NCBI RefSeq assembly: GCF_002082015.1
Contig: NZ_CP015109.1
Coordinates: 932,001 to 996,000, forward strand
Origin: Sporosarcina ureae
Lineage (GTDB): Bacteria; Bacillota; Bacilli; Bacillales_A; Planococcaceae
Direction: 5' to 3'
Length of the DNA: 64,000 bases
Below, piece after piece: positions 7,239 through 16,195 of the stretch (positions within the stretch are counted from its first letter, which is position 1; the number at the start of each line of letters is the position of its first letter). Position numbers and translations under genes: made by a program. The notes under the pieces are model-generated. The model was given only the letters and a program-made list of their open reading frames with translations, searched no databases and had not been told where the DNA came from.

Positions 7239-8636
7239 ATGACAACGACAACTGAGATTGTGGTCCAGTCTTTACAAAACGTACTAACCAAAGAACAAGT
7301 GACCATCAACGACACCGTGCGCGAACTTCACGGCAAAGATGAGTCCTACCATACAATGAAATTACCTGATATCGTTGTATTCCCTTCCTGTACAGAAGAT
7401 GTAAGTAAGATCATGCGTGTGTCAAAAAAGCTAAACGTGGCAGTTATACCATTCGGACTAGGCTCGAGCTTGGAAGGTAGTGTCATTCCAGATCGCGGTG
7501 GCATCACTATCGACTTTTCCAATATGAACGCCATTCTGGACGTGCGTTCAGATGATTTCCTCGTGACTGTACAACCAGGTGTCACACGTACTCAATTAAA
7601 TAAAGAATTGAAGAAACATGGATTATTCTTCTCTGTCGATCCAGGAGCAGACGCGACCCTCGGCGGCATGGCAGCAACGAATGCTAGCGGCACCACATCT
7701 GTTAAGTACGGCGTGATGCGCGATCAAGTACGTGACCTAGAAGTGGTCACGGCAGACGGAACCGTCATACATACTGGAAATAAAGCGGCTAAATCTGCAT
7801 CGGGTCTTCATTTGAACGGCCTATTCGTTGGCTCAGAAGGTACTCTCGGTTGCTTCACCGAGCTCACGTTACGCGTCTATGGCATTCCTGAGTTCACAAC
7901 AGCAGCTCGCGCCTCTTTCCCGACTGTCAATGATGCAGTGGAAGCAGTGGTATCGATTTTGCAAGCGGGTATTCCGATTGCGCGTGTTGAATTGGTCGAT
8001 GAATCTTCGATACGTCAAGTAAATATTTTTAGTGAAACCAATTATAAAGAACAGCCTACCCTATTCCTTGAGTTCCACGGCAATGAAGCCGGACTTCAAC
8101 AAGACGTTGAATTCACAAAGGAAATCGTGGCGGATCATCATTGTGAACAAATCGAATTCGAAACGGACAATGCGAAACGCAACCGACTATGGGAAGCACG
8201 CCACAATCTAGCCTATGCCTATATTCATGGAAATCCTGGTAAAAAACTAATGGTGACAGACGTCTGCCTGCCGATTTCAGAACTGGCTGACGCCGTCCAT
8301 TATGCACGCCAAATAGTCGAGTCGCTTGAAATGCCTGGAGGAATTGTCGGTCATGTAGGCGATGGCAATTTCCACGTCTTACTCATGATGGATATGAATG
8401 ATCCTGCAGAACTCGCAAAAGCCGATGAATTAAATGAAAAGATCGTTCACTACGCACTCGAACGTGGAGGTACTTGCACAGGAGAACACGGGGTTGGAAT
8501 TGGTAAGCAGAAATACCAGCAACAAGAACATGGTCCTGCACTTCTAGTTATGCAGAAAATTAAACGTGCACTCGATCCGGAAAACTTACTCAATCCAAAT
8601 AAAATTTTCTCCCTTGATTCCGAGGTGATGAACTGA
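7239..8636 (+). CDS. FAD-linked oxidase, glycolate oxidase GlcD / D-lactate dehydrogenase type
   Basis: A 465-residue flavoprotein with the VAO/PCMH FAD-binding domain in its N-terminal half (PSCTEDVSKIMRVSKKLNVAVIPFGLGSSLEGSV, DPGADATLGGMAATNASGT, GVMRDQVRDLEVVTADG) and the FAD-oxidase C-terminal domain (HVGDGNFHVLLMMD with metal/substrate histidines, and GEHGVGIGKQKY). It oxidises a 2-hydroxy acid such as glycolate or D-lactate to the 2-oxo acid; which one cannot be told from sequence. No GlcE/GlcF or Fe-S partner is adjacent, which favours a D-lactate dehydrogenase-like single-subunit enzyme. The stop overlaps the ATG of the SBF transporter by one base (TGATG), so translation is coupled. 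Confidence 0.85.
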   Translation: MTTTTEIVVQSLQNVLTKEQVTINDTVRELHGKDESYHTMKLPDIVVFPSCTEDVSKIMRVSKKLNVAVIPFGLGSSLEGSVIPDRGGITIDFSNMNAILDVRSDDFLVTVQPGVTRTQLNKELKKHGLFFSVDPGADATLGGMAATNASGTTSVKYGVMRDQVRDLEVVTADGTVIHTGNKAAKSASGLHLNGLFVGSEGTLGCFTELTLRVYGIPEFTTAARASFPTVNDAVEAVVSILQAGIPIARVELVDESSIRQVNIFSETNYKEQPTLFLEFHGNEAGLQQDVEFTKEIVADHHCEQIEFETDNAKRNRLWEARHNLAYAYIHGNPGKKLMVTDVCLPISELADAVHYARQIVESLEMPGGIVGHVGDGNFHVLLMMDMNDPAELAKADELNEKIVHYALERGGTCTGEHGVGIGKQKYQQQEHGPALLVMQKIKRALDPENLLNPNKIFSLDSEVMN

Positions 8637-9613
8637 TGAAAGCACTCGAAGCAATCGGCTCTATCGCAGGAAAGTACTTTGCATTTTGGGTCATTATAGT
8701 CGCTGTGATCGCCTTCATGTTCCCTACTCCTTTTCTCGGATTAGGTGCATACATCACGATTTTACTTGGTGTTGTCATGTTTGGAATGGGACTGACATTA
8801 CGTGCAGTGGACTTCAAAATCATTTTGACGAATCCTCTACCCGTGATCATTGGAGTCGCTGCCCAGTTTATTGTCATGCCATTGGTTGCGTTCGGACTTG
8901 CCTATCTATTGAAGTTACCGCCTGAATTAGCTGCGGGTCTTGTATTGCTAGGATCCGTTCCAGGGGGCACCGCTTCAAATGTCATGGTCTATCTAGCAAA
9001 AGGAAATCTTGCCTTATCCGTGGCCATGACATCTCTTTCTACTTTATTGGCACCACTGGTCACACCGCTATTATTACTCTGGTTAGCTGGCCAATGGCTA
9101 CCGGTCGACGCGCTATCGATGTTCAAGTCGATCGTGCAAGTCATCATTATTCCGATAGTACTCGGTTTACTCATCCAACGTTTCTTTCCTGGAGCAGTTG
9201 CCAAAAGTGTATCCGTCGTTCCGATCATTTCGGTTGTCGCGATCCTTATTATTGTTGCCGCGGTCACTTCTGCAAATGCTAGCAACGTTATAAGCTCAGG
9301 TTTCATCGTATTTATCGCTGTGTTCTTGCATAACGGTTTCGGATTACTTTTCGGGTATTTGATTGCACTTGGACTTGGATTGAACGAAAACGACAGACGA
9401 GCCATATCACTTGAAGTCGGCATGCAAAACTCAGGTCTTGGCGTAGCACTCGCTACTGCTCACTTCGGCCCACTTGCTGCGCTTCCAAGCGTGTGGGGAG
9501 CGATTTGGCATAATATCTCCGGTCCTATTCTTGCGACAATCTGGTCGAAAAAGCCAACTCACCGTGTCAAAGAATTTAATGCGTTGAATCAAGCGAAAGT
9601 ATATCTAGAGTGA
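8636..9613 (+). CDS. SBF-family (bile acid:sodium symporter-like) transporter, YocS-like
   Basis: A 325-residue polytopic membrane protein with about ten hydrophobic segments. FPTPFLGLGAYITILLGVVMFGMGLTL, GLVLLGSVPGGTASNVMVYLAKGNLALSVAMTSLSTLLAPL and SLEVGMQNSGLGVALATAHFGPLAALPS are hallmark segments of the SBF/ASBT fold, the latter two being the crossover helices that form the sodium and substrate sites. Bacterial members move organic acids such as bile acids, pantoate or 2-oxo acids. Here it is translationally coupled to a 2-hydroxy-acid oxidase, so a hydroxy- or oxo-acid is the likely cargo (inference). A terminator follows. Confidence 0.85.
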   Translation: MKALEAIGSIAGKYFAFWVIIVAVIAFMFPTPFLGLGAYITILLGVVMFGMGLTLRAVDFKIILTNPLPVIIGVAAQFIVMPLVAFGLAYLLKLPPELAAGLVLLGSVPGGTASNVMVYLAKGNLALSVAMTSLSTLLAPLVTPLLLLWLAGQWLPVDALSMFKSIVQVIIIPIVLGLLIQRFFPGAVAKSVSVVPIISVVAILIIVAAVTSANASNVISSGFIVFIAVFLHNGFGLLFGYLIALGLGLNENDRRAISLEVGMQNSGLGVALATAHFGPLAALPSVWGAIWHNISGPILATIWSKKPTHRVKEFNALNQAKVYLE

Positions 9614-9618
9614 AATAG

Positions 9619-9661
9619 GAAACGCCATACCTCGATGCACCTGTCGAAGTATGGCGTTTTT
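9619..9661 (+). terminator. intrinsic terminator after SBF transporter
   Basis: Long stem AACGCCATACCTCGA / TCGAAGTATGGCGTT with one bulge, followed by TTTTT. Confidence 0.85.
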
Positions 9662-9793
9662 TATCAATAAAAGAAGGATAAATTACTTTATTATTACAAT
9701 ATGAAAATTTGATTGTTTACTATTCTCTTAATGTGCTATCGTTAGTTTTGGAGATTTACCAAGAATAGTCATTGTAGATATGGAGAGATTCGT

Positions 9794-10930
9794 GTGAAGA
9801 GGAAATGGTTGGTTGCATCTTTAGTCTTTGTTTGGATTATAGGTGGCGCAATTTTATGGAATGATTGGAATAACAGAGAGCATGCATCATCTGCGAAAGC
9901 GGATAGACAAGCTCCGCAAATGGCTGCACATGATCCATCTAAAAAGTTGACTGAAATAGAACCGGATCAAAAACTGGAAGAAACTATTATCCATACGGCA
10001 ACAATCGGTATGGTTGGCGATGTATTACTACATAATCCTATTTACACATACCCTAACTTCGATTTTGCATTCGAAGCAGTAAAAGAGAAAATGGCAAGTA
10101 TTGACTTTCTCTTGGCGAACCAGGAATCTATGCCTGGTGGTGTCGAGCTCGGATTATCTACCTATCCAAAGTTCAACAGTCCAAAACATATCCTCCCCGC
10201 CTTACAAAATGTGGGTGTCGACATGGTGACATTCGCCAATAACCATACATTTGACAAAGGGGAAATAGGCGTGCGCAAAGCTATTGAACATGCGCAAGAA
10301 TATGGCATGCAATATGTAGGTGCCTATGAATCATTTAAAGACCGTAAGACGCAACGAATTGTGGAAGTCAACGGTATCAAAATCGGAGTGCTTGCCTATA
10401 CGTACGGCACGAATGTAGAGCTAGACTTGCAGGATAAAGAGTACTTAGTCAACTACATCGATCGGGAACGGATGGAAAATGAGATCCAACAAATGAAACC
10501 ATTGGTAGATGTGACGATCGTATCTCTACACTGGGGACCTGAGTATCATTTGGAGACATCTGAAGACCAAGCGGAGCTCGCGCAGTTCGTTTCGGATGCA
10601 GGGGCCGATGTCTTGTTCGGTCATCACCCACACGTCTTACAACGCTACGGAGAAGTCGGAAATACCAAAGTGTTCTTCTCACTCGGCAATTTCTATTCTG
10701 CCCAACCGTTCGACTATACGAACTTCGGTGGAATCGCGAGACTATCCGTAACGAAAGAACAAACGGGTGATCAAAAGACCGTCACTATCGAAGATCCACG
10801 CTTTTTACCAACTGGCGTCATAAAAAATCAAGAAAAACGATTTAAAGTCGTCCCGCTTCATGAAGCCAATCCAACCATTCATTACAATGAGGAATGGGTG
10901 GAAAACCATGTCGGCGTACCGAAATGGTAA
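9794..10930 (+). CDS. CapA-family metallophosphatase-like protein, membrane anchored
   Basis: A 378-residue protein with a GTG start after GGAGAG. Residues about 5-23 form an N-terminal membrane anchor or uncleaved signal (WLVASLVFVWIIGGAILW), putting the rest outside the cell. The domain is the PGA_cap/CapA metallophosphoesterase-like fold: GMVGDVLLHNP, LLANQESMPGG, VTFANNHTFDKGE, VSLHWGPEYH and FGHHPHVLQRYG supply the metal-ligand Asp, Asn and His residues, and FFSLGNFYSAQPF follows. CapA proteins participate in poly-gamma-glutamate export, but no capB/capC neighbours are present. This is therefore one of the orphan CapA-like proteins whose role is not defined. Confidence 0.85.
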   Translation: MKRKWLVASLVFVWIIGGAILWNDWNNREHASSAKADRQAPQMAAHDPSKKLTEIEPDQKLEETIIHTATIGMVGDVLLHNPIYTYPNFDFAFEAVKEKMASIDFLLANQESMPGGVELGLSTYPKFNSPKHILPALQNVGVDMVTFANNHTFDKGEIGVRKAIEHAQEYGMQYVGAYESFKDRKTQRIVEVNGIKIGVLAYTYGTNVELDLQDKEYLVNYIDRERMENEIQQMKPLVDVTIVSLHWGPEYHLETSEDQAELAQFVSDAGADVLFGHHPHVLQRYGEVGNTKVFFSLGNFYSAQPFDYTNFGGIARLSVTKEQTGDQKTVTIEDPRFLPTGVIKNQEKRFKVVPLHEANPTIHYNEEWVENHVGVPKW

Positions 10931-10936
10931 ATAAAT

Positions 10937-10988
10937 AAAATGCATAACGCCTTTCTAATCACTCGATTAGGAAGGCGTTATGCATTTT
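10937..10988. terminator. bidirectional terminator between CapA-like and Sco genes
   Basis: Near-perfect ~20-bp stem with TGCATAACGCCTT / AAGGCGTTATGCA at its base, flanked by A-run and T-run. Confidence 0.85.
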
Positions 10989-11004
10989 GTTGAATAGTAT
11001 CTCT

Positions 11005-11577
11005 TTATGTACCTAAGACTATCTTGACATCTTCTATCAATAATTCATTTTCGGTCGCTGTGAGGCCATCGTATCTTTTTACAATTTCACCTTCAGGATT
11101 CACTAAATAAAAATAGTAGCTATGCGCACGTTGATCTAATGCGCCACTTTCCAATATAGAGAGGAAGGTGTTTCTCGATATTTCCTGTATCGTTTCAAAA
11201 TCATAGCCTGTCAAAAAGCTCATCGTGCTGAGATCCGCGCCAAAATCTGCAGCATAACTCTTTAATACATCTGGTGTATCATTTTCAGGATCAATACCGA
11301 ACGAGACAATACGGGGTTCAAAACCATCTTCTTTTAATCTTTCTTGCACACCGACCATATTTGCCGTTGTTCTTGGGCAGACTGTAATGCAGTTCGTATA
11401 GGAGAAATAAGCAATCCACCAATCGCCTTTTAAATCCTTCAAACCAAGCGGTTCGTTATCCTGTGTAGTAAATTCAAAGTCTGGCACGGTCTCAGACATA
11501 TTCGTTTCAATCTTCTTATTGCAGCCGCTTAGAATAAGAATGGCTGTAAATAATATAATCGTCATTTTTACTTTCAT
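11005..11577 (-). CDS. Sco1/SenC/PrrC family lipoprotein (copy 1)
   Basis: A 190-residue lipoprotein. Signal peptide with lipobox LILSGC (Cys about residue 19), then a thioredoxin-like Sco domain: the copper-binding CITVCPRT (CxxxC) preceded by WWIAYFSYTN, the FGIDPENDTP segment, and a distal histidine in DQRAHSYYFYLVNP. Sco proteins deliver copper to, or reduce, the CuA site of cytochrome oxidase. Here the gene is divergent from a Tat-exported gluconate-dehydrogenase-like operon, and a second Sco accompanies the second copy of that operon. That suggests a role linked to the dehydrogenase electron chain or a shared regulation (inference). It is about 63 percent identical by eye to copy 2. Confidence 0.88.
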   Translation of the reverse strand: MKVKMTIILFTAILILSGCNKKIETNMSETVPDFEFTTQDNEPLGLKDLKGDWWIAYFSYTNCITVCPRTTANMVGVQERLKEDGFEPRIVSFGIDPENDTPDVLKSYAADFGADLSTMSFLTGYDFETIQEISRNTFLSILESGALDQRAHSYYFYLVNPEGEIVKRYDGLTATENELLIEDVKIVLGT

Positions 11578-11915
11578 TAAAATCTCCCTCTCGTAGTGTG
11601 TGGCATTATATAAAATGTTTGTTCCACAACCGACTACTGTCTACTATAGCTCGCATTTCATTACATGATCTATAGCCTGGAATGATTGTAACATCTTTAT
11701 ACCAACTTATCACACTGGACCCGTAGTATTCAAATCCACTATATGATGGCACTATATCACAGCTTGCTTCCTCAGTTACTATATCAAAAAAGTTACAAAA
11801 AACAGAATAAATGATTAAATCGTTGTCTAAATATGATAAATAAGGGTAAGATACTACAGTACATTTTCTAAAAACTCAAAATATTCAATAATACCATTTA
11901 TAAGGAGGGGTTACG
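11578..11915. other. divergent promoter region
   Basis: 338 bases between the divergent Sco and dehydrogenase genes. No ORF or terminator is seen. The only promoter I can propose is TTGTCT - 18 bases - TAAGAT at 11823-11852, reading toward the dehydrogenase operon. Confidence 0.45.
11823..11852 (+). promoter_or_regulatory. candidate promoter for dehydrogenase operon 1
   Basis: TTGTCT (-35), 18-base spacer, TAAGAT (-10); about 65 bases upstream of the ATG. Weak match, so tentative. Confidence 0.35.
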
Positions 11916-12728
11916 ATGGCGGATCAACAACCACCTAAGGACGTCAATGACAAATCTCAACACGAGCAAGATATGGGCCGGAGAAATTTCTTAAAAAATA
12001 CTGGACTCGTAGCTGGCGGACTCGTTGGTGGATCTCTTTTTGGAGGTCTAATTTCAGGGGGTTTGAATAAGACCAATGAAAAAAATGATAAGACGGCCGG
12101 AAACGATAGCACGAACGGTATCGAAATAACACAAGCAAGACAATTCTTCACGCGTCATCAAGATTTCAAGGTTTTAAATGCAGCAACAGAACTTATTTTT
12201 CCTGAGGACGACCTTGGTCCTGGTGCCATTAAGTTAGGAGTACCCTATTATATCGACAAACAACTAGCTGGGCGCTGGGGAGTCAACGCACGTGATTATC
12301 GACACGCGCCATACGCAATTGATTTGAAAGATGTCGATCAAACTGCAGGTCCAGGCGGAGAACAATCTATATTGGATCGCGGCATGATCTTCTTGCAAGG
12401 TTTACGAAAAATGGACGAAGAAAGTCAAAAGCGTTTCGAAGTCACTTTTGACAAAGCGTCCGAAGAGCAACAAATCGAAATCATGACGGACTTTGAGGCA
12501 AACGAAGTGAAGATGAAAGGCGTAAAAGCCTCTGAGTTTTTCATTTTGTTAAAACAAGCGACATTAGAAGGTGCTTACTGCGATCCGTTGTACGGAGGCA
12601 ATATTAATATGGAAGGCTGGAAAATGAAAGAGTTTCCGGGTGCAGTGGCTTCCTACGCGAACTACATTGAATCGGATGAATTTGCCAAACTGGATCCTGT
12701 CAGTCTGCGAGATTACCAAGGGCACTAA
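11916..12728 (+). CDS. gluconate 2-dehydrogenase subunit 3 family protein, Tat-exported (copy 1)
   Basis: A 270-residue protein with a Tat signal: GRRNFLKNTG (RRxFLK) at about residues 21-30 followed by a Gly-rich hydrophobic stretch GLVAGGLVGGSLFGGLISGGL. The mature part contains ATELIFPEDDLGPGAIKLGVPYYIDKQLAG and ATLEGAYCDPLYGGN, diagnostic for the small subunit of FAD-dependent gluconate/sorbitol/glucose dehydrogenases. In that family subunit 3 carries the Tat signal and exports the co-folded flavin subunit, which has none. Start ATG follows AAGGAGGGG. The GMC catalytic subunit begins 26 bases downstream. No cytochrome c subunit is encoded beside it, so the electron acceptor is not evident. 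Confidence 0.88.
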   Translation: MADQQPPKDVNDKSQHEQDMGRRNFLKNTGLVAGGLVGGSLFGGLISGGLNKTNEKNDKTAGNDSTNGIEITQARQFFTRHQDFKVLNAATELIFPEDDLGPGAIKLGVPYYIDKQLAGRWGVNARDYRHAPYAIDLKDVDQTAGPGGEQSILDRGMIFLQGLRKMDEESQKRFEVTFDKASEEQQIEIMTDFEANEVKMKGVKASEFFILLKQATLEGAYCDPLYGGNINMEGWKMKEFPGAVASYANYIESDEFAKLDPVSLRDYQGH

Positions 12729-12754
12729 ATTAAAAACTGTGAGGAGGATATGCA

Positions 12755-14509
12755 ATGGTTAAAAAACTTAAAAAAGTTGATGCGGTCATCGTAGGTTCAG
12801 GGTGGGTCGGTGGAATTGCGGCGGCTGAACTAACAAAAGCCGGATATAATGTGGTCATATTAGAACGAGGTAAAAATAAAAAGCATGAAGACTTTATCGG
12901 CACGAAAGACGAATTACGCTATTCTAGACGCTATGAACTCATGCAAGAATTGAATAAAGACACGATTACTTCCCGTAACTCCATGGACAAAGAAGCCATA
13001 CCGGTTCGGAATAATATGAACGCACGTCTCGGAAACAATACAGGAGGCGCAGGTGTTCACTGGAATGGCATGTCATTCCGCTGGATGCCGTATGATTTCG
13101 AAATTTATAGTAAGACTGTAGAGCGTTACGGTAAAGACAAAATTCCGAAAGGATGTACGATGCAAGATTGGGGCATTACATACGATGAGATCGAGCCATA
13201 TTTTGATCAATATGAAAAAACAGCGGCTATCTCAGGTGAAGAAAATCCACTTGGCGCTTCACGTTCCGATAAGTATCCCAATCCACCAATGAAAGATACG
13301 CCGAATATCCGTCTATTCACCAAGGCTGCAAAAGCGCTCGGTTACCATCCATATCGTATACCGTCCGCTAACGCTTCACAAACGTATACAAACCCAGATG
13401 GTGAAACAATTAATGGGTGCGTATACTGTGCCTTTTGCGAAGAGTATGGTTGTGACTTCGGAGCGAAAGCGGATCCAATCGGTACCGTACTCAAAACGGC
13501 ACGCAAAACCGGTAAAATGGAGCTCCGTAATAATGCGTTCGTGAATCGAGTTAGCCACGATGGAAAGAAAGCGAACGGATTAATCTATACCGATACAACG
13601 ACTGGCGAAGACTTCGAACAACCAGCTGATATCGTAGTACTTGCTGGCTTTGTCTTTACGAACATCAAGCTATTGTTGCATTCTAAAATCGGACAGCCAT
13701 ACGATCCGAAAACAGGACAAGGCATAATCGGCAAGAACTTCACAGGACACTTCAACAACCTGTCCACCTATATCGGTGCACGTGGATTCTTTGAAGATAA
13801 AAAATTCAACAACTTCATGGGCGCTGGCGGTATGGGTTCTTCAGTTGGCGACTTCAGCGGAGATAATGAAGATCATACGAACCTCAACTACTTGCATGGG
13901 TATGAAGTACATTACAGTCAGCTTGGTTCACGACCTATTGCCAATAACTCCGTTCCATATGATACACCCGGTTGGGGTAAAGAATTTAAAAAGAATTCAA
14001 TAAAATATTATAACCGTAACCTATTCATCACAGCACAGACTGGCTTTTTGCCAAACAAGAATACGTATTTGGATTTGGATCCAACATATAAGGATGCACT
14101 CGGCAATCCCTTGCTTCGCGTAACCGTTGAATATACCAAACAGGACATTGAACGTGCGAAAGCAGGTGTCGCACGTTGCGAAGAGATTATGAAAGAAATG
14201 GGCGCAGACAAAATGAACGTCGATATAGTAAGAGACGATACCGTATTCGATCATAAATTTTATACCGATCATTTCTTCGGCGGGGCGATCATGGGAGCTA
14301 CTCCAGAAAACTCCGCAGTAAATACCTATTCACAAATGTGGAATATGGAAAATCTATTCGTTGTAGGTGGATCTTCATTCCCACATACTGGTAACTACAA
14401 TCCGACTGTTACGATTGGCGCATTCGCATATCGTGCAGCTGAAGGAATGATTAAGTTCTTAAAAGAAGGCGGCAATTTGGCGGTTAAACCACTTGAAGAG
14501 AACGCGTAA
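12755..14509 (+). CDS. GMC-family FAD dehydrogenase, gluconate/sugar dehydrogenase large-subunit type (copy 1)
   Basis: A 584-residue flavoprotein. N-terminal VDAVIVGSGWVGGIAAAELTKAGY is the FAD-binding Rossmann motif, GAGVHWNGM is a second FAD-contact segment, and FVVGGSSFPHTGNYNPTVTIGAFAYRAAEG at the C-terminus carries the His/Asn active-site pair of the GMC fold. A cysteine cluster NGCVYCAFCEEYGCDFGAK (C-x2-C-x2-C-x4-C, near residues 220-230) is typical of membrane-linked FAD dehydrogenases, some of which bind a 3Fe-4S cluster in this area. Thus electrons may leave through an Fe-S centre. It has no signal peptide and would be exported with the Tat-tagged small subunit. The substrate (gluconate, 2-ketogluconate or another polyol) is not determinable. 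Confidence 0.87.
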   Translation: MVKKLKKVDAVIVGSGWVGGIAAAELTKAGYNVVILERGKNKKHEDFIGTKDELRYSRRYELMQELNKDTITSRNSMDKEAIPVRNNMNARLGNNTGGAGVHWNGMSFRWMPYDFEIYSKTVERYGKDKIPKGCTMQDWGITYDEIEPYFDQYEKTAAISGEENPLGASRSDKYPNPPMKDTPNIRLFTKAAKALGYHPYRIPSANASQTYTNPDGETINGCVYCAFCEEYGCDFGAKADPIGTVLKTARKTGKMELRNNAFVNRVSHDGKKANGLIYTDTTTGEDFEQPADIVVLAGFVFTNIKLLLHSKIGQPYDPKTGQGIIGKNFTGHFNNLSTYIGARGFFEDKKFNNFMGAGGMGSSVGDFSGDNEDHTNLNYLHGYEVHYSQLGSRPIANNSVPYDTPGWGKEFKKNSIKYYNRNLFITAQTGFLPNKNTYLDLDPTYKDALGNPLLRVTVEYTKQDIERAKAGVARCEEIMKEMGADKMNVDIVRDDTVFDHKFYTDHFFGGAIMGATPENSAVNTYSQMWNMENLFVVGGSSFPHTGNYNPTVTIGAFAYRAAEGMIKFLKEGGNLAVKPLEENA

Positions 14510-14524
14510 ATATAGATTTATCAA

Positions 14525-14564
14525 TATGCTATCACCTTATCTGAATGGACAAGGCGATGGCATA
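14525..14564. terminator. hairpin between convergent GMC and OsmC genes
   Basis: Stem TATGCTATCACCTT / AAGGCGATGGCATA with two wobble or mismatch positions; T-tract weak. Confidence 0.5.
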
Positions 14565-14598
14565 TCTTTGTGTATGAATAAATCTTTGCTTAGTAAGC

Positions 14599-15078
14599 TC
14601 ACTTAATATGCAACGTCACTTCTTCTTTCAAACTAGAAAGAATCGGTGAACGTTCAATCGCGATAGCCGCGATCTCTGCCAGTTGCCCTTTATTCGTAGT
14701 AGACTCAGCAGATAACACAATCATCGGCTTCATAATCCCACTGTTGCCGCTTTGAATGCCTAGGAATGGTGCTTTATCACATACGCCAGTGAATATAATT
14801 TCCGCTTTGTCTACAGTCACTCCTTGATTATATGCTTCTAAATGAAAGGTAACTCCGAAACTAGTAGTCGCTGCAGCGATTAATAATTCTATCGGCATGA
14901 CTTGCTTTTCTCCTGGTTTTGCAATACCTTCCAGATCAATCTCCTGTAGATCTTTCGTTTCGAGCGACATCATTTCTCCTACTACATAGTGGCAAGTCCC
15001 CTGCCATTCACTAATGGCGAGTGACGAATCTTGCTCTATCAATTTCTTCATTTCATTCATAATGTGTATAGTACTCAT
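14599..15078 (-). CDS. OsmC-fold protein lacking the usual catalytic cysteines
   Basis: A 159-residue OsmC/Ohr-like protein; the ATG at 15078 follows GGAGG at 8 bases and is preferred to upstream in-frame codons. MPIELLIAAATTSFGVTFHLEAYNQGVTVDKAEI is the central OsmC helix-strand signature. In peroxidase members this helix carries a peroxidatic Cys and a later strand the second Cys; here the helix reads AAATTSFGVT and the later segment reads IQSGNSGIM, so both positions lack Cys. The only cysteines are in TCHYVV and GVCDKAP. A hydroperoxide-reductase function therefore looks unlikely; OsmC-fold proteins without the pair are of unknown role. Confidence 0.72.
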   Translation of the reverse strand: MSTIHIMNEMKKLIEQDSSLAISEWQGTCHYVVGEMMSLETKDLQEIDLEGIAKPGEKQVMPIELLIAAATTSFGVTFHLEAYNQGVTVDKAEIIFTGVCDKAPFLGIQSGNSGIMKPMIVLSAESTTNKGQLAEIAAIAIERSPILSSLKEEVTLHIK

Positions 15079-15231
15079 TTTCAATGCCTCCAGATTATGC
15101 TTATGGTGTCTATTATACATGTACACCTTCTATTTGCTACTAAGAGTCGTATTGCCCTTACCGTATCCCATCTATCCATGACGTCTTCCCTTTTGCACAC
15201 TATATAGAGTCAAAAAGAAAAAAGAATACAG

Positions 15232-15268
15232 CATGTGGAATTATTTTTTCCACATGTAGTAGTTTTTT
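15232..15268 (+). terminator. terminator-like hairpin
   Basis: CATGTGGAA / TTCCACATG stem with a T-rich loop, followed 8 bases later by a run of seven T. No plus-strand gene lies immediately upstream, so its client is unclear. Confidence 0.5.
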
Positions 15269-15422
15269 TGTAGTCTTCTTAAGTTCTTAGGTATTGCTGG
15301 TAGCAAAACTGTCTCATAGAGTAGAACAAATCGCTCTCTTGCTGCGACTAGTTTCATCTCCTCGTTGTACCGATCTGAACGGTCACACATCCTATTGCGA
15401 CAATTGATAATTTCATCAACAA

Positions 15423-15462
15423 AAACAGCAGACAACTTTACTTAAAAGTTTGTCCGCTGTTT
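15423..15462 (-). terminator. intrinsic terminator of the 130-residue protein gene
   Basis: AAACAGCGGACAAACTTT pairs with AAAGTTGTCTGCTGTTTTT on the minus strand with a short loop and T-run. Confidence 0.75.
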
Positions 15463-15496
15463 GGGTATTTCTTTATTTTTTCATCATTTTCATATC

Positions 15497-15889
15497 CTAT
15501 TTCTCAAACATACTCTCAATCAATTCTTCCATATCTTCTGCAGCATGAAGTTCTTTCGACTGAAGGGCATCCAGCTCACCACTCTCCATCGCTTCCACGC
15601 TAAATTTCTTCGTCTTCTCTTCCACACAGTTGACGAATAGTGTATAAGCTTCTTTTAGTTCATTGCCTTCTTTTTCAAATGCATTTGGAATTTCCAATGC
15701 ATTCATATCGGTCAGAATTTGCTTGAACTCGTCTACTTTCAACATCCATTGTTCTTTCATTGCGGGTATATCCAGCTCTTGCTTTGAAATGAATTCTTCA
15801 GAAATGCCTTCGTATTCTTCTGACGCAATGATCAAGCGTTCATGTAATCCAATGATTTTCTGTAAGTACTCTTTTCTGCTGAGTGCCAT
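15497..15889 (-). CDS. hypothetical acidic helical protein
   Basis: A 130-residue, strongly acidic, predicted all-helical protein (MALSRKEYLQKIIGLHERLIIASEEYEG ... DALQSKELHAAEDMEELIESMFEK) with heptad-like patterns around residues 30-80. GGAGATGATACG precedes the ATG. I do not recognise the family. It lies on the same strand as, and about 190 bases downstream of, the tandem hairpin element at 16078-16261, which would fall in its leader if transcription starts upstream of it. It carries no signal peptide or membrane segment. Confidence 0.65.
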   Translation of the reverse strand: MALSRKEYLQKIIGLHERLIIASEEYEGISEEFISKQELDIPAMKEQWMLKVDEFKQILTDMNALEIPNAFEKEGNELKEAYTLFVNCVEEKTKKFSVEAMESGELDALQSKELHAAEDMEELIESMFEK

Positions 15890-16077
15890 CGTATCATCTC
15901 CTTGTATGAGTATACACGTTTAGTATTTCATCATGTACCTCCCAATGCAAGCAGGAGTATGCGAAGATCATCTGTTATTTCTTGAGCGGCATTTCGAATC
16001 CGCAACGTAGCGTAGAACTGTCTTTTTATCTTTCGGTTAGACCTTCTCCTTGTTCTATATAAACTAGTATGTATACA

Positions 16078-16144
16078 CACCAGACCGGCTCTATATAGCG
16101 AGCGGTTGGTTGACGGCTTATGCAAAACAGCTGCCGGTCCGGTG
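16078..16144 (-). ncRNA. structured element, copy B (candidate RNA)
   Basis: A 67-base unit bounded by 12-base complementary arms (16078-16089 and 16133-16144). Eleven of 12 positions pair in either reading; the remaining one is A/C on the plus strand, which becomes a U-G wobble only if the minus strand is transcribed. The enclosed ~43 bases share a ~38-base nearly identical core with copy A at 16196-16261. I do not recognise the class. Whether it is a riboswitch-like leader, an sRNA or a protein-binding site is open. Confidence 0.5.
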
Positions 16145-16195
16145 TTTTTCTATTTCTTATTTCGATCATGCTTCCCATAGTTCTTACCTAATGAA

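Noticed and set aside
15241..15435. 64-residue minus-strand frame between two hairpins
   Set aside because: Begins inside a terminator stem and ends in another; internal ATG has its ribosome-like GAGGAG at zero spacing; no family resemblance.
15931..16125. 64-residue minus-strand frame running through hairpin copy B (MHKPSTNRSLYR...)
   Set aside because: Starts inside the structured element and lacks a ribosome site. Copy A in the same register also reads HKPSTNRSL but has no matching start, so the similarity follows from the shared DNA core rather than coding.
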